A DNA stretch of 64,000 bases from Lepturacanthus savala (lineage: Eukaryota > Chordata > Actinopteri > Scombriformes > Trichiuridae): the NCBI GenBank assembly GCA_030544235.1, contig CM060463.1:21818190-21882189 (forward strand), read 5' to 3'. The notes beneath the pieces are model-generated. The model saw only the letters and a program-made list of their open reading frames with translations. It had not been told where the DNA came from and searched no databases. The position numbers and the translations under genes are program-made. Positions within the stretch are counted from its first letter, which is position 1; the number at the start of each line of letters is the position of its first letter. Below are positions 28,201 to 39,583 of the stretch, one piece after another.

Positions 28201-29826
28201 ACTTTTTATGAATTGAATCACAACCTAATGTCAGCTAGTACTGATTCAGTAGTCAGCCATGTCTCTGTTGTCTGTGGCTCTTAGGAATATTCTTCTTCTA
28301 ATTACCTGCATCTTAAGATTGTCAGGAGATATTGAACATAAGAACACTGACTTCATTATTTTGCCGTTAGTATACTGTATAATTGAACTGAGGATGAATT
28401 ATAAACTGGATGCTCATCACAGAGAAGTGAAACGGATATATGCTGTATTCTTACAATAAAATGCAATTGTACTAGAGGTCTCATAAGACTTTTGTGTCAG
28501 GAGACATGCTATGTGTTTTTATCAACATAAAACACAAACAGTCCAATTTTGGTTCAAATTGAAATGGAACAAATGAAATGGAGAGAAGACAGAGCACCTT
28601 CACATTTCTTTTCCATGGCTAAACCTAAGGTTTAGGTGTGGACCTTTTTCTTTTCTTTTTGGTAAAGAATAAAGAAGAAAACCCCTGGTTATGAAATACT
28701 CAATTTAACATGATGCCTACATACACAGAATAAATAGAACTTCAGAGAAAAGGGTGGCCTGAGTTGCTGGGGGGGATATCCCTCTGGGATCTGAACAGAG
28801 TTCAACAAGAGGGAGGCAGAAGGGAGAAATAGACAGAGGAATCCCCAGACACAGCTGCCTCTGCAGAAACATGGAGGAGGCAGACAAAACCATGACGGCT
28901 GAAAGGGAACTGAACGTCCCTGCGTGTCCCTGTGCGTAGCTGTGTGGAATGGAGTGTGAAAGACGAGGATGCTGAGTCCCAGCTGTGCCCTCTGTCCTGG
29001 GACTCTGTTGAGGCTCAGAGGAACCCTCCCTCCATGCCCCCCAGGCAACACGAACGATTCACGGCCAGAACGGGCTCATCAGATAGACACAAAACTCCCC
29101 TTTGACTGATGAATAATTACTGAAGCAACTGAGTTGGCACTGTGTCGCTAGTTTTTTCACAGGCAACGACATATTACTAGTGTTCTTCTAGCTCTACACC
29201 ACTTGTCAAATTCTTGTCACAGCCTGATGCAAATCTCCAGCTGAATAACAAATACAGATTTGATTGTGGTCTGTCATGAAATGTTAAAGCAAACTAAATA
29301 CAATCTACTGAGCCATAAATAACACATTTGCTTATAATATGAAATATTGAAGATGTTGTCTGCAGCCTGAGAGAGAGGGCTCTCCTCATATTCCAGTGCT
29401 GGACATCTCATCTCAGCAAACACAAGTAATTAAACAGCCACAGCAGTTGAAAATCACAGCACTATGAAAACACTGAAGGTTACGGACAGCACTGGGAGAC
29501 AGAAAAATAGTGCCTGTGATCTTTACAGCAGCTGCCTGTCAAATTAACTGAACTGACCTTTCCTACAAATCTCTTTACTCTCAATGAAGCTACTTTGAGT
29601 AGGATCACATCAGTCCAACACCTCTGAATTTTTGGCTATATAATCCATTGATGGTGTTGTGTTACTCATAGTGGACAGAGTGCCAACATCATCTCTAATA
29701 GTGCTGAACAAAAGAGTTAAACCACAAAGTGCCTCCTTTCTAAATGTATGCCCCTCAGAGGAATATTAGTATAGGAAGCAGTACGCTGTAGATAAGCTGA
29801 TAAAATCAGTGAGGATTTTTTTACAG

Positions 29827-29890
<64 letters not shown>

Positions 29891-30639
29891 CAAAAAAAAA
29901 AACAGGCCAGATATCGCTATTCCATATTTCAACAAATACATAGTGATTAATGAATTACTTGTTGGTTTTGGCAATTCAAGGTCCATGTCAGCCCAGCAGG
30001 ACTGGCATGTAGCTGGTTTATCCAATAAAGCTTCTCAATAAACTTAGAGCACAAAGCCCAATAAAAAGACGAATCTCATCCCTGCTTTAAAGTTCTCTGG
30101 AGGAATGAAACTAGCTGAACACAGCAGACATTATTTATATCTGAAGCTGTGAGGCTGTATTGCCAAAATAAAATAATACCTTCAAAGGCCAAGCACAGTA
30201 ACAACCCGTAAACAGACACAAGCACAAAGTGTAGTATCTGTGCTCGACAGCCAGCGCTTCATACTCAAACAGAAGACATCTAGAAAATTATTACTGCAAA
30301 GGCAGATTCCTTGTCCTCTGCTCTTCCTAAGCAACATCTTGTGAATTATTAAAACCACTTAACAGGTCATTCTTATACAAAGCTGTCCATGGCTTTATTC
30401 AAGCCTATTTCTGAGTTAAGTAGAGGACATTACGTTTTTGTGCCACTGTGGTAATGCTTGGATTATTAAGCATAAACACTTTGCCTTTGTATGTTACCTT
30501 TAGTCTATGTCTATATATATACAGCACAATTATTGGGAAAACATGAGCCTATCCTATTCGTATGTGTACTATATTTCAGTTTCTGCATGATGTGAATCCT
30601 AATTTTGAATTGAAAATCCACAGTACATCTCAAGATAAA

Positions 30640-30713
<74 letters not shown>

Positions 30714-32560
30714 TTATATCATTATTGCATAGACCTTTTTCACTAATATGTCATCATGTCTTATCAATTGAGGAGAACTGTTGAGGTAATTAGTAATTAC
30801 GTATTGTAACAGAGTAAGAAACAGATACATATTTATGGAGGATGATCAAACAATGTTCTGTGAAAAAAAAAAATAAACTAAATGAATAGATGCTGCATAT
30901 CTGCTACTATTATTTTAACTTTGTTGCCAAACCATGTGCTGCCCAGATTATTTAATACCAACATTAGCATTCAGGGTGAGGACGGGCACGTGCTGTGCCT
31001 TGTGAAAATGGGATGCACCTGCCACACGATGCTTAGCTGTATCCTGATCCAAGAATAACAAAAAGAAAGCTCCAGGGGCATTAGAAATAAAGAAGTAGAC
31101 AGATGACACATATAGTGAGATGTGAGCAGAGTAAAGGGAACTGCTTAGCCATGGTTCCACCCATGGCTAAGCATTTGATTGGCAATCAAGTAAACAGACC
31201 GTTTAACACTTCTCTGTTTTTCCCAACTGACAGCATCCTCCTTCCTTCTGATTTTGATTCTGAATTTAAAAAAAAAATGGCTTTATCATATATTTTTCTC
31301 CCTTCTGAGCCCCTTTGTATTAAAATGGTTATTCTTGAACAGCACAATGGTCCTCAACCATTCGCTAATGCTTATGTGACACCACATGAGTGGAGTTAAC
31401 CCATTGAAGCCTATGAGCCTTTAAGTCTATGGCTGTCATTTTATACTTGAAATAAAAAATGTAATTATTACTCATACAGCTTTTTTATGACATGATAGCA
31501 AACATTTTTTTTTTTTTGACATTTTAAGCAAAAAAAAAGTTTCCAAGTGCTTCCTCTTATGTGACATCATCAACTTCCTGGTCCTCTCTCCTTAGAACAT
31601 GGAGAGGGCCAACTCTCACAGAAAGAGGTCATTTTATTTAGATTATTATTATTTTCAACCCTGATGTGTATATATCTATTTAATCATTCAAGTCTCTAGA
31701 ATAATCCCCCAAAAAGGAATTTTGTACATGGGATAAGTAGTTTTTTGTTTATGGGCATAGTTGTACAAGCAGCAATTCTAATAAATTCTAATTATATTAA
31801 CTATAATAAACTATAATAAATAAATATTACATTCTCACTTCTGAACTGGTAACCTGTATTGTTTAACAAACAACACTGCCCATGCTACATACATGTATTG
31901 TTGAATAATCTCAATAAAACATCCAAGTGCAGCAACCCAGGCTCTATATCATAAGTGAATTCTCACCTCTTTCATTCTCCAGGTGCAAACTACCACCATG
32001 TGTATTTCTGTCAGCCTGAGTGGGTCGGTGGTGCTGGGCTGCCTCTTTGCTCCTAAGGTCCACATCATCCTGTTCCAGCCACAGAAGAATGTCAGCACCC
32101 TCCGGGTGGCCACCACCCGCTTCAGTGTCACCACTGGTCCAGGCTCCGGTTTCTCTCAAGGTACCATACAACCAAATCACTGCAGCTAGTGTTTAGCTCA
32201 CTAACATAGAATACTCATAACTCAATTGAAATCTGATGTTATTACATGTTTCCTAGCTACTTGTGATACAAATTAATTGATTAATTGCACTACGCACTAT
32301 ATAAAGCTGACATTTGCACTTGACACTTGCATTGTAATCTGCATGATTCAGAAGCTTTCTCTTTCATTTATCTAATTAAATAACATCTAATTGGAAGACA
32401 GAGGGCACTGAGACTGATTGTCATATTTTGATATGAAACGCCATATAATATGAATGATTCGAGATGTTTTTATTTATGTTTTGCAGCATCAGCCTCCAAT
32501 GTTGTTCCAACAGTGTGTAATGGACGAGAGGTGGTGGACTCCACAACGTCCTCCTTGTGA
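12725..32560 (+). CDS. grm2: Metabotropic glutamate receptor 2 (five coding exons)
   Basis: Class C GPCR of group II: a glutamate-sensing dimeric receptor at the neuronal plasma membrane, normally coupled to Gi/o. Coding exons are 12725-13252, 22872-23709, 26908-27971, 31983-32160 and 32487-32560. All junctions are GT-AG and keep frame, giving 893 residues against about 872 in human GRM2. In order: a signal-peptide-like hydrophobic stretch (about 19-38); the Venus flytrap domain with QRGIQRLEAM (ligand-contact Arg region) and SDGWGAQES (conserved Asp); a Cys-rich domain (about 510-575); seven TM helices from about 590; and a short tail ending TTSSL, a PDZ-ligand-like end. VHQKG near the N-terminus, RFISPASQVAIC in TM5 and the VVDSTTSSL end favour GRM2 over GRM3 by comparison with remembered sequences. 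TM6 has an unusual Gln at residue 799. Neighbouring parp3 and gpr62 fit the human 3p21 order. Confidence 0.95.
13310..13475. repeat. Degraded interspersed repeat in grm2 intron
   Basis: Contains an AGTGACAGGAAACAAAGGGA / GACATGCAACAAAGGTCCC / GGAATCCAACCAGGGAC-type series. It resembles a frequent teleost short repeat with a tRNA-like end. The copy is diverged, and family assignment is from memory. Confidence 0.4.
13476..22562 (+). other. grm2 intron between coding exons 1 and 2
   Basis: About 9 kb of non-coding sequence. The only recognisable content is a LINE-like A-rich fragment at 17400-17880 and simple A/T tracts. No additional exon of grm2 is needed, because VSIQ joins VANLL directly in frame. 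Confidence 0.6.
17400..17880 (-). repeat. LINE 3'-end-like fragment
   Basis: Begins CAAGGCAAGCCAAGGCGAGC and continues with a CAAAGTGCTTTACATAAAAC segment, then long A-rich runs. This is the reverse complement of a typical fish non-LTR retrotransposon tail that ends in AATAAACTTGCCTTGCC; the same tail occurs in plus orientation near 53820-53863. Heavily diverged, with no coding capacity left. Confidence 0.5.
22563..22812 (-). repeat. Dispersed fish repeat, copy 3
   Basis: Reverse-strand copy of the element at 6711-7027 (TTCCTCCCACAGTCC, CATGCTGAGGTTAATTGG, GGATTGGCTCCAGCAGACCC, AATGAGGAATACGCGGG), ending in a GAAT tetranucleotide run. It stops about 60 bases before grm2 coding exon 2. Confidence 0.85.
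22872..23709 (+). CDS. grm2: grm2 coding exon 2: bulk of Venus flytrap domain
   Basis: Encodes residues 177-455 plus one base of codon 456. It carries YASTSAKLSDKTRYDYFART, EGDYGETGIDAF, ASDGWGAQES and ESKIMFVVNAVYAMA, all hallmarks of the group II mGluR ligand-binding domain. The acceptor is TTTTTCAAG and the donor is GATG then GTGAGT. Confidence 0.95.
25090..25298 (+). mobile_element. Tc1/mariner-type 3' end fragment
   Basis: The segment from GCAAAGGGTGTCTATTTTGA to TGTCCAAACTTTTGTCCTAT matches the right end of the element at 52631-53145. In full-length fish relatives this sequence includes the last transposase codons and the terminal inverted repeat. The left part is missing, so this copy is dead. 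Confidence 0.7.
25500..26150 (+). repeat. L2/Maui-like LINE 3' region
   Basis: Carries the series GTGTGGGGGCAGAGAGTTCC, GTGCTCCTGAGGGAGGTCAG, TGTGAAGCCAGTTAAAGAG and CATTACAGTAAGAGATCTGG, which I recognise from 3' parts of fish L2-type LINE copies. Many indels and no open frame. The family name is from memory. Confidence 0.5.
26908..27971 (+). CDS. grm2: grm2 coding exon 3: Cys-rich domain and seven TM helices
   Basis: Encodes codon 456 to residue 810. It holds the Cys-rich domain (GDVCCWICIPCQPY, DEFTCADC), the linker and TM1 (EDAWAIGPVTISCLG), the TM3 segment with AVCTLRRLGLGTSF, the second loop with SALLTKTNRIARIF, and TM6 (FTMYTTCIIWLAFQPIFYV). The Q in WLAFQPIF is encoded by CAG at 27936-27938. 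In remembered mGluRs this position is Leu, Val or Ile. Confidence 0.95.
29829..29889. repeat. (TA)n microsatellite
   Basis: About 60 uninterrupted bases of TA repeat, followed by an A tract. Confidence 0.95.
30641..30711. repeat. (TA)n microsatellite
   Basis: About 70 uninterrupted bases of TA repeat. Confidence 0.95.
31983..32160 (+). CDS. grm2: grm2 coding exon 4: TM7 and start of C-tail
   Basis: Encodes VQTTTMCISVSLSGSVVLGC (TM7) and APKVHIILFQPQKNV, the highly conserved membrane-proximal tail of group II receptors. It ends with FSQ plus one base of the next codon. Acceptor TTCTCCAG and donor CAAG then GTACCA. Confidence 0.95.
32487..32560 (+). CDS. grm2: grm2 coding exon 5: C-terminus
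   Basis: Short last exon encoding ASASNVVPTVCNGREVVDST plus TSSL and a TGA stop. PTVCNGREVVDS and the final TSSL match human GRM2 as I remember it. Acceptor TATGTTTTGCAG. Confidence 0.93.
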
Positions 32561-32910
32561 AGATCAGCTGAGTTCCTCTGCCAAGCGTTGTAAACAGAGT
32601 TATATAATCACTAGTCCTGAATCAGGTGTCTCAGATATTAAAGAGGACAGTTGTCCTTGACTTTGTTGTCCTCGGAGTGCTGTGAGTACAATGTCCCAAT
32701 TATTTAATTTTGTTCTTTGACTCGTAGCGATTTTGAACGAGATGCCAATAAAGTTGCATACAGTATTGCCCTTGTTTTTATTGAAGATTCTACTTGCAAA
32801 AATGGAGTAAATTATAGAAAAAATGTTAAATGTACATTTTTAAATGTAGATTTTGGTGAACCAGTTTGTGCTTTCTTGTAATTTATGTAAATAAAATGTG
32901 TTTTTTATTA
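32561..32910 (+). terminator. grm2: grm2 3' UTR with polyadenylation signals
   Basis: AATAAA hexamers at 32747-32752 and 32890-32895 follow the stop codon by 187 and 330 bases, and both are in AT-rich context. Either could define the mRNA end. Confidence 0.6.
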
Positions 32911-34600
32911 ATATCAAATTGTTGACCTGGAGTCTGACTATTTCTTTGCACATCTTCCTTAGATGAAAACAGGCTGTAGTTTGAGGTGTTAATTCTTTAT
33001 TATCTTAGTTTTATTTAGTGTCACACACTGAGTAATTGAAATTATATTCTTGTTAGCATGCAACAATCTACTAAACATGCTGTCATGTTACATTTTCACA
33101 TACTACATGCCATTTACATCTTTGATTTACTGTGGGACATAGCTAAGTATCTATTAAATAAACTATACAGATAAAGCACTTCTCACGCACATTCATGGCC
33201 ATGTGGGGCATTTAAGAGCAACTTGGGATTCAGTGAGCCACAGCACTAAAATGACATGTTGTCATGTTTGACTATTTTAAATATACAACAATGTTTGTGC
33301 AATTAAATTTGGATTATAGGCAATTAGAGTTTAAGATCTGAGCTCTCTAACGTTAATCAGCTTCAATCTGGAGCATCTGCCCAGACCAAACAATCTCTAC
33401 ATGAACATTAACATTACAAATGTCATCATCTGCTGTTGATATGAGATAAAACCCAGCGAAGCTGTCTCAGGAATACACACAGCAGCAGTTAGTACCCCTG
33501 TGTACATGAGGCAGATGCTTTGGGAAAAAAAAAGGAAAAAAAAGAAAAAAAAGGCGTACAGTATCTGTGACTGAACACTGCCATCTTGTGTCCAAATAGT
33601 TTGATTTAATCACATGAAAACACATAGGCAGCCCTGGGGCTTGCTGTAAATAAAGTATTTGCATATGGAGGAAGTGGACTCAGAGCATTGTCTTACTTGA
33701 TTAGATCTCCTCAGTAGCGCTCATCAAATTACTGTGTTATAGATGCCAGGTACAGCATGTAGCTCAGGAACTAATGATATATTCAGAGATTCAATTATAA
33801 AGTTATTAAATAACACATGTCTAAATAACATTTCCTAAAGGAGAGAACACACTGCCCTGAATAAACATGGATCACTGAAATGGAAATTGTTGCCAGCAAC
33901 ACTAATAGTGATACATCTTATTAAAAAGAATCCTATATATTATAAATTATGTTCATTAGTCTTTATCATGTTAAGTGTTTATTAAGTTTAACCTTCAAAA
34001 TTAATTCAATGCACATTACTGTGCAGTTATTATTCTACATCATAACCTACAGTACTTCTGAGTTGTCTTCTAAAATTCTTTGTGAATTTAGAACAAAAAA
34101 AACGTATATACAGTAAATACATAGTATATAGAGGAGAGTCGAGCTTTGTTCTAGAATTAATGACAATTGTAGGCTATGAAATTTAAAGAAAAATGAGAAA
34201 ATCAGGGATATAAATGAATATTTTGTCACTCTTTCCCTTTTTCCTACTGGACCCTTTTTCCTGTTTTTTATGCTGCTGCTGCTTTTATTGCTTTAATGGC
34301 ACTGCAGCGTATATTGTACAATGGCCTGCAATATAAAAATAATAAAAATTAAATCTGGAAGTTAGGCTCCTTAAAGAGTTGTTGTTTTAATGTCATTTTG
34401 GTTTTACTATAATTTCCTCTCCCCTTTCAGACACCAATAGTTGTCCATTTATCAACGCTTAGCTGTAAAATGTTTATTACCTAACTAGATGTTTTTTGTA
34501 AAATAATACACAGTAATAATTGTCATAATTATTTGCTATATTATTGCCTTCCTCTAGAAGGCAGACAATACCCACTAGGTGGCAGTATAACCCAGAACCC
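32911..34600. other. grm2-parp3 intergenic region, no gene seen
   Basis: AT-rich sequence with an A-rich tract at 33521-33552. In human a rRNA-processing WD40 gene (RRP9) lies upstream of PARP3; no trace of it is visible here. Confidence 0.5.
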
Positions 34601-35418
34601 CTTTCATCCCCGCCTCTTCCTCTGACTCTATTATGTGGATAAACTTCCCGAAAGTCCCGAGTGTCAGACCTGCTGACAGCCCTCTGACAGCTTCGGCATC
34701 GCCGAGGTTCCTCGACTCTGCCGGCCTGCTGCTCTCCCTCCAGCCCGGCCTCCTGCATCTGGACCAGAAGGGTAAAGGTGAGCTCTTGTCGGCTGGGGGA
34801 AGTCCGGGTCGTCTTCGTCGGTGTTTCGGTTCAATCGGTGACCGTGTTAACTGGTGACTCCCGGGAGCAGAATGCGTTGTGATTTGCTCGTGGTGACGTT
34901 CGGCGTTATCTTGTCTCGTTACAGTCAATCACGTATTTAAAGAAATAAGAATGCCTCTTGTTGAAAGGTAAAATAAAGAGCCCCAGACGAACGTTAATTC
35001 GTTAACTAACAGCGTTATTGTCAATGTAAGAGAATATGACGCTTTCAGGGGGAAACATTTATATTCGGTTGTTTTTTTGTTTTGTTTTTAAACTGCTAAC
35101 AGCCGAAAGTCACCACTTAACACGGTCACCGATTGAACCCAAACACCGACGAACCCCGGCGAAGCTACAGCTGCTTCTTCCAAAACACGTGAATTATTGT
35201 TGCATATTGATGATTTGCGATTACTTATGACAGTATACAACACCTTACTGATAACCATTCTATAAAAATTCGTATGAAAATGTGTCTTTGATGTAACGCA
35301 CAACCAGAGACATAACTTTAGGCTACAACCGACCAGCAGTGGAGGCATGTCTGAGCTTGTCCAGGCACAGATCAATAACGAGGCAGATTTCTGTGCAGGG
35401 TTTTCAACCAGCAGCAGC
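34601..35418 (+). promoter_or_regulatory. parp3: parp3 5' region with CpG-rich DNA and a 51-bp inverted repeat
   Basis: CpG-rich sequence at 34610-34870 precedes the parp3 start. A good donor (AAAG then GTGAGC, after 34777) could end a first non-coding exon, and an acceptor-like GACCAGCAG lies near 35340. The segment 34814-34864 reappears as its reverse complement at 35103-35153, with about four mismatches in 51 bases. Promoter assignment is inferred from position and CpG content. Confidence 0.5.
34814..35153. repeat. Inverted repeat pair, 51-bp arms, 238-bp spacer
   Basis: Left arm 34814-34864 contains TTCAATCGGTGACCGTGTTA. Right arm 35103-35153 contains the complementary TAACACGGTCACCGATTGAA. 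About 47 of 51 positions pair. It may be a small TIR element or a local inverted duplication of promoter sequence. Confidence 0.8.
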
Positions 35419-38400
35419 ATGGCACCAAAGAGAAGGGCTGCTTCTGCTGTCAAGGCAGGTGGCAAGAAGGTGAAAGAGGAGCCAGAGACATCAAAACCAA
35501 AGGATGTCTATACTTCTGCAAAAGAGGCCCTGCTGGCTGCAGGGCCCGAGGTAAAAGGCAAGAGGAAGGTGGATGAGCACTGCCCACTGCCAGCAGGTGG
35601 AGAGGTAGGAGGGACAAAGTCCTCACAGTTTATTCTCTTACAGCAAATTATTCTCACGCAATCCTAATTAAAGAGAGAAATCCATTTTGATAACATGTTT
35701 CCACCAGGTTTATGAAGACTATGACTGCATGCTCAATCAGACAAATATTGGACATAACAATAATAAGTTTTATGTCATTCAACTTATTAAAACAAGCAGC
35801 AAATTCTACACGTGGAACAGATGGGGCAGAGTGGTAAGCAACCGATTCCTGCTACGCATATTCTGTCATGACTCTTAGCAGCCAATGTACTTTAATACAG
35901 GGATGATTATTAGAAATGCATTTTCTGATATTTTATATGTAAAAACAATGTTTTTTTTTAAATGAAGTCAGCGAATCTGTTTTTACTTTAAGTACATACT
36001 GCACACATTAATTAAAGAATTATGATTATATTTAGGAAGAATTATGCAGTTTTTTGTTTTGTTTTTTACGTAAAACACAAAATTGGCCCTGATTTTCTCA
36101 CCTCTCATCTGAATCCAGGGGGAAGTGGGACAAAGCAAATTCAGTCCTTTTGAAAAGCTTGAGTCTGCTGTCAAGGACTTTGAGAAAAAGTTCAAGGACA
36201 AGACAAAGAACAACTGGAGTGACCGGATGAATTTTGTGCCCCACTCTGGGAAGTATACCCTGATAGAGGTGGATGGAGAAAAGGATGCTGAGGTTAAGGT
36301 AATGCAATGAATGTACATCTCATATATTTTATATATGCTGTATTACCAGCCTTAATGAGAAGTAGCTATAGTTTACTGGCTCTACTTTTTGATATTATAG
36401 GTGGAAAATGTGGCTGGAAAGACTGTCAAAGTCACTCAAAACATCCTACCTTGCACCCTTGATGATGCTACAATGAGCCTTATAAATCTCATTTTCAGCA
36501 ACGACATGTTCAAGGAGGCCATGGAATGTATGAACATAGGTGGGTGTGTCTCAGTAATCCAGTCCACATAATACAAACTGGTTCATGTGTGCATAAATAC
36601 CTGTTCTGTTACATGCCTGTTGGGTTTTTACCCAAACACCCCTAAATGGTTGGGGTGTTTGATCATTGCTACAAACAAAGGGTGAAATATGCTTTTTTCT
36701 CAGCCTTTATTTATTCAGGGAGGTTTCAGTGATAGGAAGCCTCTCTTTTGCCCTGATCACAGTCACACAGTTACATACATTCAGACCTGGAACAACAACC
36801 CAGTACAACAGCAGTTAGAGTTGAGGCCTTACTCAGGGCCACCTCAGTGGTGGGAATAAGGCGTGATTTGTTTTCTGCTTCTAACCTTTAGACCACCACT
36901 GCCCCCATTTCGATAACGTCTGACCAGTTTATTGGGCTTAGTAACGATTAGCAACTCAAAATATACACTGTGTAGGATTTCTTTTTGTAGCAAGAATAAA
37001 AAGAACATGTAATACTGAGTGTTCCTGGATGTGTGGGTGTGTGGATGTTCTGCAGACATCAAGAAGATGCCTTTAGGCAACCTCAGTAAGATGCAGATTG
37101 CGAAGGGCTTTGAAGTGCTGGAGGAGATTGAGGCAGCCATGACCAAAAAAAGTGGAAGAGCACGGCTTGAAGAACTTTCCTCCAAGTTCTTCACGACAAT
37201 CCCACATAACTTTGGCCGGTCCAGACCACCTACCATCGACAATAATGAGATTGTGATGAAAAAGAAAGAGATGCTTATGGTAAGATTCCACTTTAGTGTA
37301 AGTGAAGGTTTTTTCAGTGTTAAATGCTATTTTAGGGATTTTGAATTAGAAACATGAGACCAAAAACTGAGACATCAGCCTACTGTTTCATCTGCTTGGG
37401 CTCTTCTTTGCAAATTCCACCACTTTATGACATGTACGACATCAAACGTGTCACAAAGTGTACGAATGCAGTGCTTGCTGCCTGAAAAAAGGCATTGCAT
37501 TTACGCTGTTTTTGAAGCAATTACTGGCCTGAAAATTCCAGCATGTTTGTACTCCTGAGGCACCATTTCCTTAACAGGCATTAAGATTCACAACCCTTCA
37601 CCTACACCTAAAGTCATTGTTTCTCAAGCTTTTTCACATCAAGGACACTTAAACTCACTAAAACTAGACCACAGACCTCATCTTGTATGATTTGTTCTTT
37701 AAGATGTTTTATAAAAGACAGTGTCAGAAACCCAACACCAAAATTATGGAGGACTGAAACTGTCTTAATCAAGAGTAAATACATAAATAATGACTCATAA
37801 ATAAATATACCAGTAAATGTCCATAAGTATTTAATTTTCAATCTAATTAATTCATAAAAATAATGAATTCATGTATTTTCACATTTATTTGATTTTCTAT
37901 TTTATTTATTAATTTTATTTAATAATTTATGTATTTATTCACTCGCCCCATTTCATTTTCACCTCAATATATAAAATATAAAATAAAATCTGAACTTAAG
38001 GTAAAATAATACATAAATAATATGAAATAAACACTATTAAATTAAATACCTTTATTTATTTTAAATTATGGTAGTCTTCTATTCAAATGGTCCTGCATTC
38101 TGTGGAATTATAGTGAAAATATATTATTCTTTTTTTTCTGAGGACCCCTTGGCATCTCCTCAAGGGCCCCTGGGGATCCCTGGACCCACCTTTGAGAACC
38201 ACTGCTTTAAATTGCAATTTGCCTATGATGTTTCATCAGTCCTAAGTTTGCTCTCCTTTAATTGCCCTCTAAAGGTGCTGGCTGATATCGAGCTTGCCCA
38301 GACACTGAAGTCAGAAACTGAAAAGGCCCAGGAAGAGTTAGTTGAGACAGTCCCTCACCCTCTAGACCAAGACTATGATTCTCTCAAATGCAAACTCACT

Positions 38401-39583
38401 CTGATGGACAAGGATTCAGAAACATTCAAGGTACTGTGTCATGAGCGATAAAGGTTCCCTACATACAAACCACTTGTTTGCATGGAATGTATCATCCATT
38501 CATGTTGTCCTCTAGTGCACAAGCCTCAATAATGTTTTTCTTTGCATTTGAAGATTATAGAAAAATACCTGAAAAATACTGCAGGCTATCGTGACCCGAA
38601 AATTGTCAATGTTTGGGAAATCGATCGAGCGACGGAGGTAGGAACTATAGTCAATCCTGTTAAACCTGATACAGAAATCTGACTGAAGTCCTTTGACCTA
38701 ACACATCTAAAACATACACCATACATTTCAGAGAGAGCGTTTTAGCGAGCATGTTGATCTGGAGAACCGACGTCTGCTGTGGCATGGTACAAACATTGCG
38801 GTGGTGGCAGCGATCCTTAAGAGCGGCCTGAGGATAATGCCCCATTCAGGAGGCCGTGTCGGTCGCGGTATCTATTTTGCATCTGAAAACAGCAAGTCTG
38901 CAGGTTACGGTGAGGCTGCATGAAGAGATAACGCTTTAAAAAAAAAAAAAAAGGAAAAGTAATGACATTGATTGCAATCATAACAATACAAACAAATCAA
39001 AGTTTTCTTCCCTGCATTTTTAGTGCGCACCTCTAAAAACACTGGAGTGATGTTTCTGAGTGAGGTCGCCCTTGGCAAAGAATACACCATCACCAAAGAT
39101 GACTCTTCCCTGAAGGCGGCTCCTGCTGGTTATGACTGTGTGGTGGCACGAGGTTCAGTGGAACCAGGTACAATACTTTCACAACACATGTTTAAATATA
39201 CTGCAAGTTTTAGCCTCTGTTGCTGTCATCTTCACTGTCATTATAGTGGGAAACCCTTATATCTAAGAACCAGTTAACTAGATTGTTTTATTTCAATAAA
39301 ATTATACTTTGCGTCTTTTATTACAAAATGTTCCAGTATTGCTAATGAAAATAGTTTGAGAACCAATGTGTTAAATGATGTAATGCAGCATCTTTTGTTT
39401 GGTTTGTTTTAAGATCCCTCCAAGGACATCTTCATCACTTTGGAGGATAAGAAGGTGGCTGTGCCACAGGGTAAGCCTGTTAATCAGCGCCAGTTCTCAG
39501 GTAGCAGCTTCAGCAACAGCGAATATCTCATCTACAAGGAGAGCCAATGTTGCCTTCGCTACCTGCTGGAACTGATAATGTAG
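35419..39583 (+). CDS. parp3: Poly(ADP-ribose) polymerase 3 (ten coding exons)
   Basis: Nuclear ADP-ribosyltransferase that transfers ADP-ribose from NAD+ to proteins and DNA ends; PARP3 acts in double-strand-break repair. Coding exons are 35419-35604, 35708-35833, 36119-36298, 36401-36539, 37056-37279, 38275-38430, 38554-38637, 38732-38909, 39024-39167 and 39414-39583. All junctions are GT-AG and in frame, giving 528 residues (human about 533). In order: a Lys/Arg-rich N-terminus (MAPKRRAASAVK), a WGR domain (about 65-165, with NKFYVIQL and NRWGRVGEVGQSKF), a helical regulatory domain (about 180-300, KKMPLGNLSKMQI), and the catalytic domain. The H-Y-E triad is intact: His383 in LLWHGTN, Tyr413 in GRGIYFASENSKSAGY, Glu509 in NSEYLIY. 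The ATG at 35419 matches the human MAPK start. An in-frame upstream ATG at 35347 would add 24 residues, and I consider it less likely. Two repeats sit in its introns. Confidence 0.96.
36640..36960. repeat. Possible degraded interspersed repeat in parp3 intron
   Basis: Contains a local palindrome (AAACACCCC near 36635 pairing with GGGGTGTTT near 36652). A stretch with GTCACACAGTTACATACATT and GAGTTGAGGCCTTACTCAGG follows, which resembles repeats scattered in fish genomes. No second copy is present in this window, so the call is weak. Confidence 0.3.
37615..38204. mobile_element. hAT-like MITE in parp3 intron
   Basis: The left end reads CATTGTTTCTCAAGC and the right end reads TTTGAGAACCACTG, forming imperfect terminal inverted repeats of about 14 bases of the CAGTGGTTCTCAA type seen in hAT elements. 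Near the right end is the series GGACCCCTTGGCATCTCC and GGGGATCCCTGGACCC, common in such fish MITEs. Flanking 8-bp sequences match at only five positions, so the target duplication is eroded. It lies between parp3 coding exons 5 and 6. Confidence 0.6.

Larger units (their letters stand above)
27972..31982 (+). other. grm2 intron with two large TA arrays
   Basis: About 4 kb. Contains TA microsatellites at 29829-29889 and 30641-30711. A somewhat GC-richer patch at 28740-29050 has no recognisable homology. No coding exon is missing, because YR joins VQTTT in frame. Confidence 0.6.

Noticed and set aside
28689..29051. 120-codon minus-strand frame in a grm2 intron
   Set aside because: No recognised domain and no exon-like splice context; reported only as a GC-richer patch.
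34633..34857. 74-codon plus-strand open frame upstream of parp3
   Set aside because: No homology that I recognise; it runs into the inverted repeat and a splice-donor-like site, so it is more likely 5' UTR or promoter sequence.
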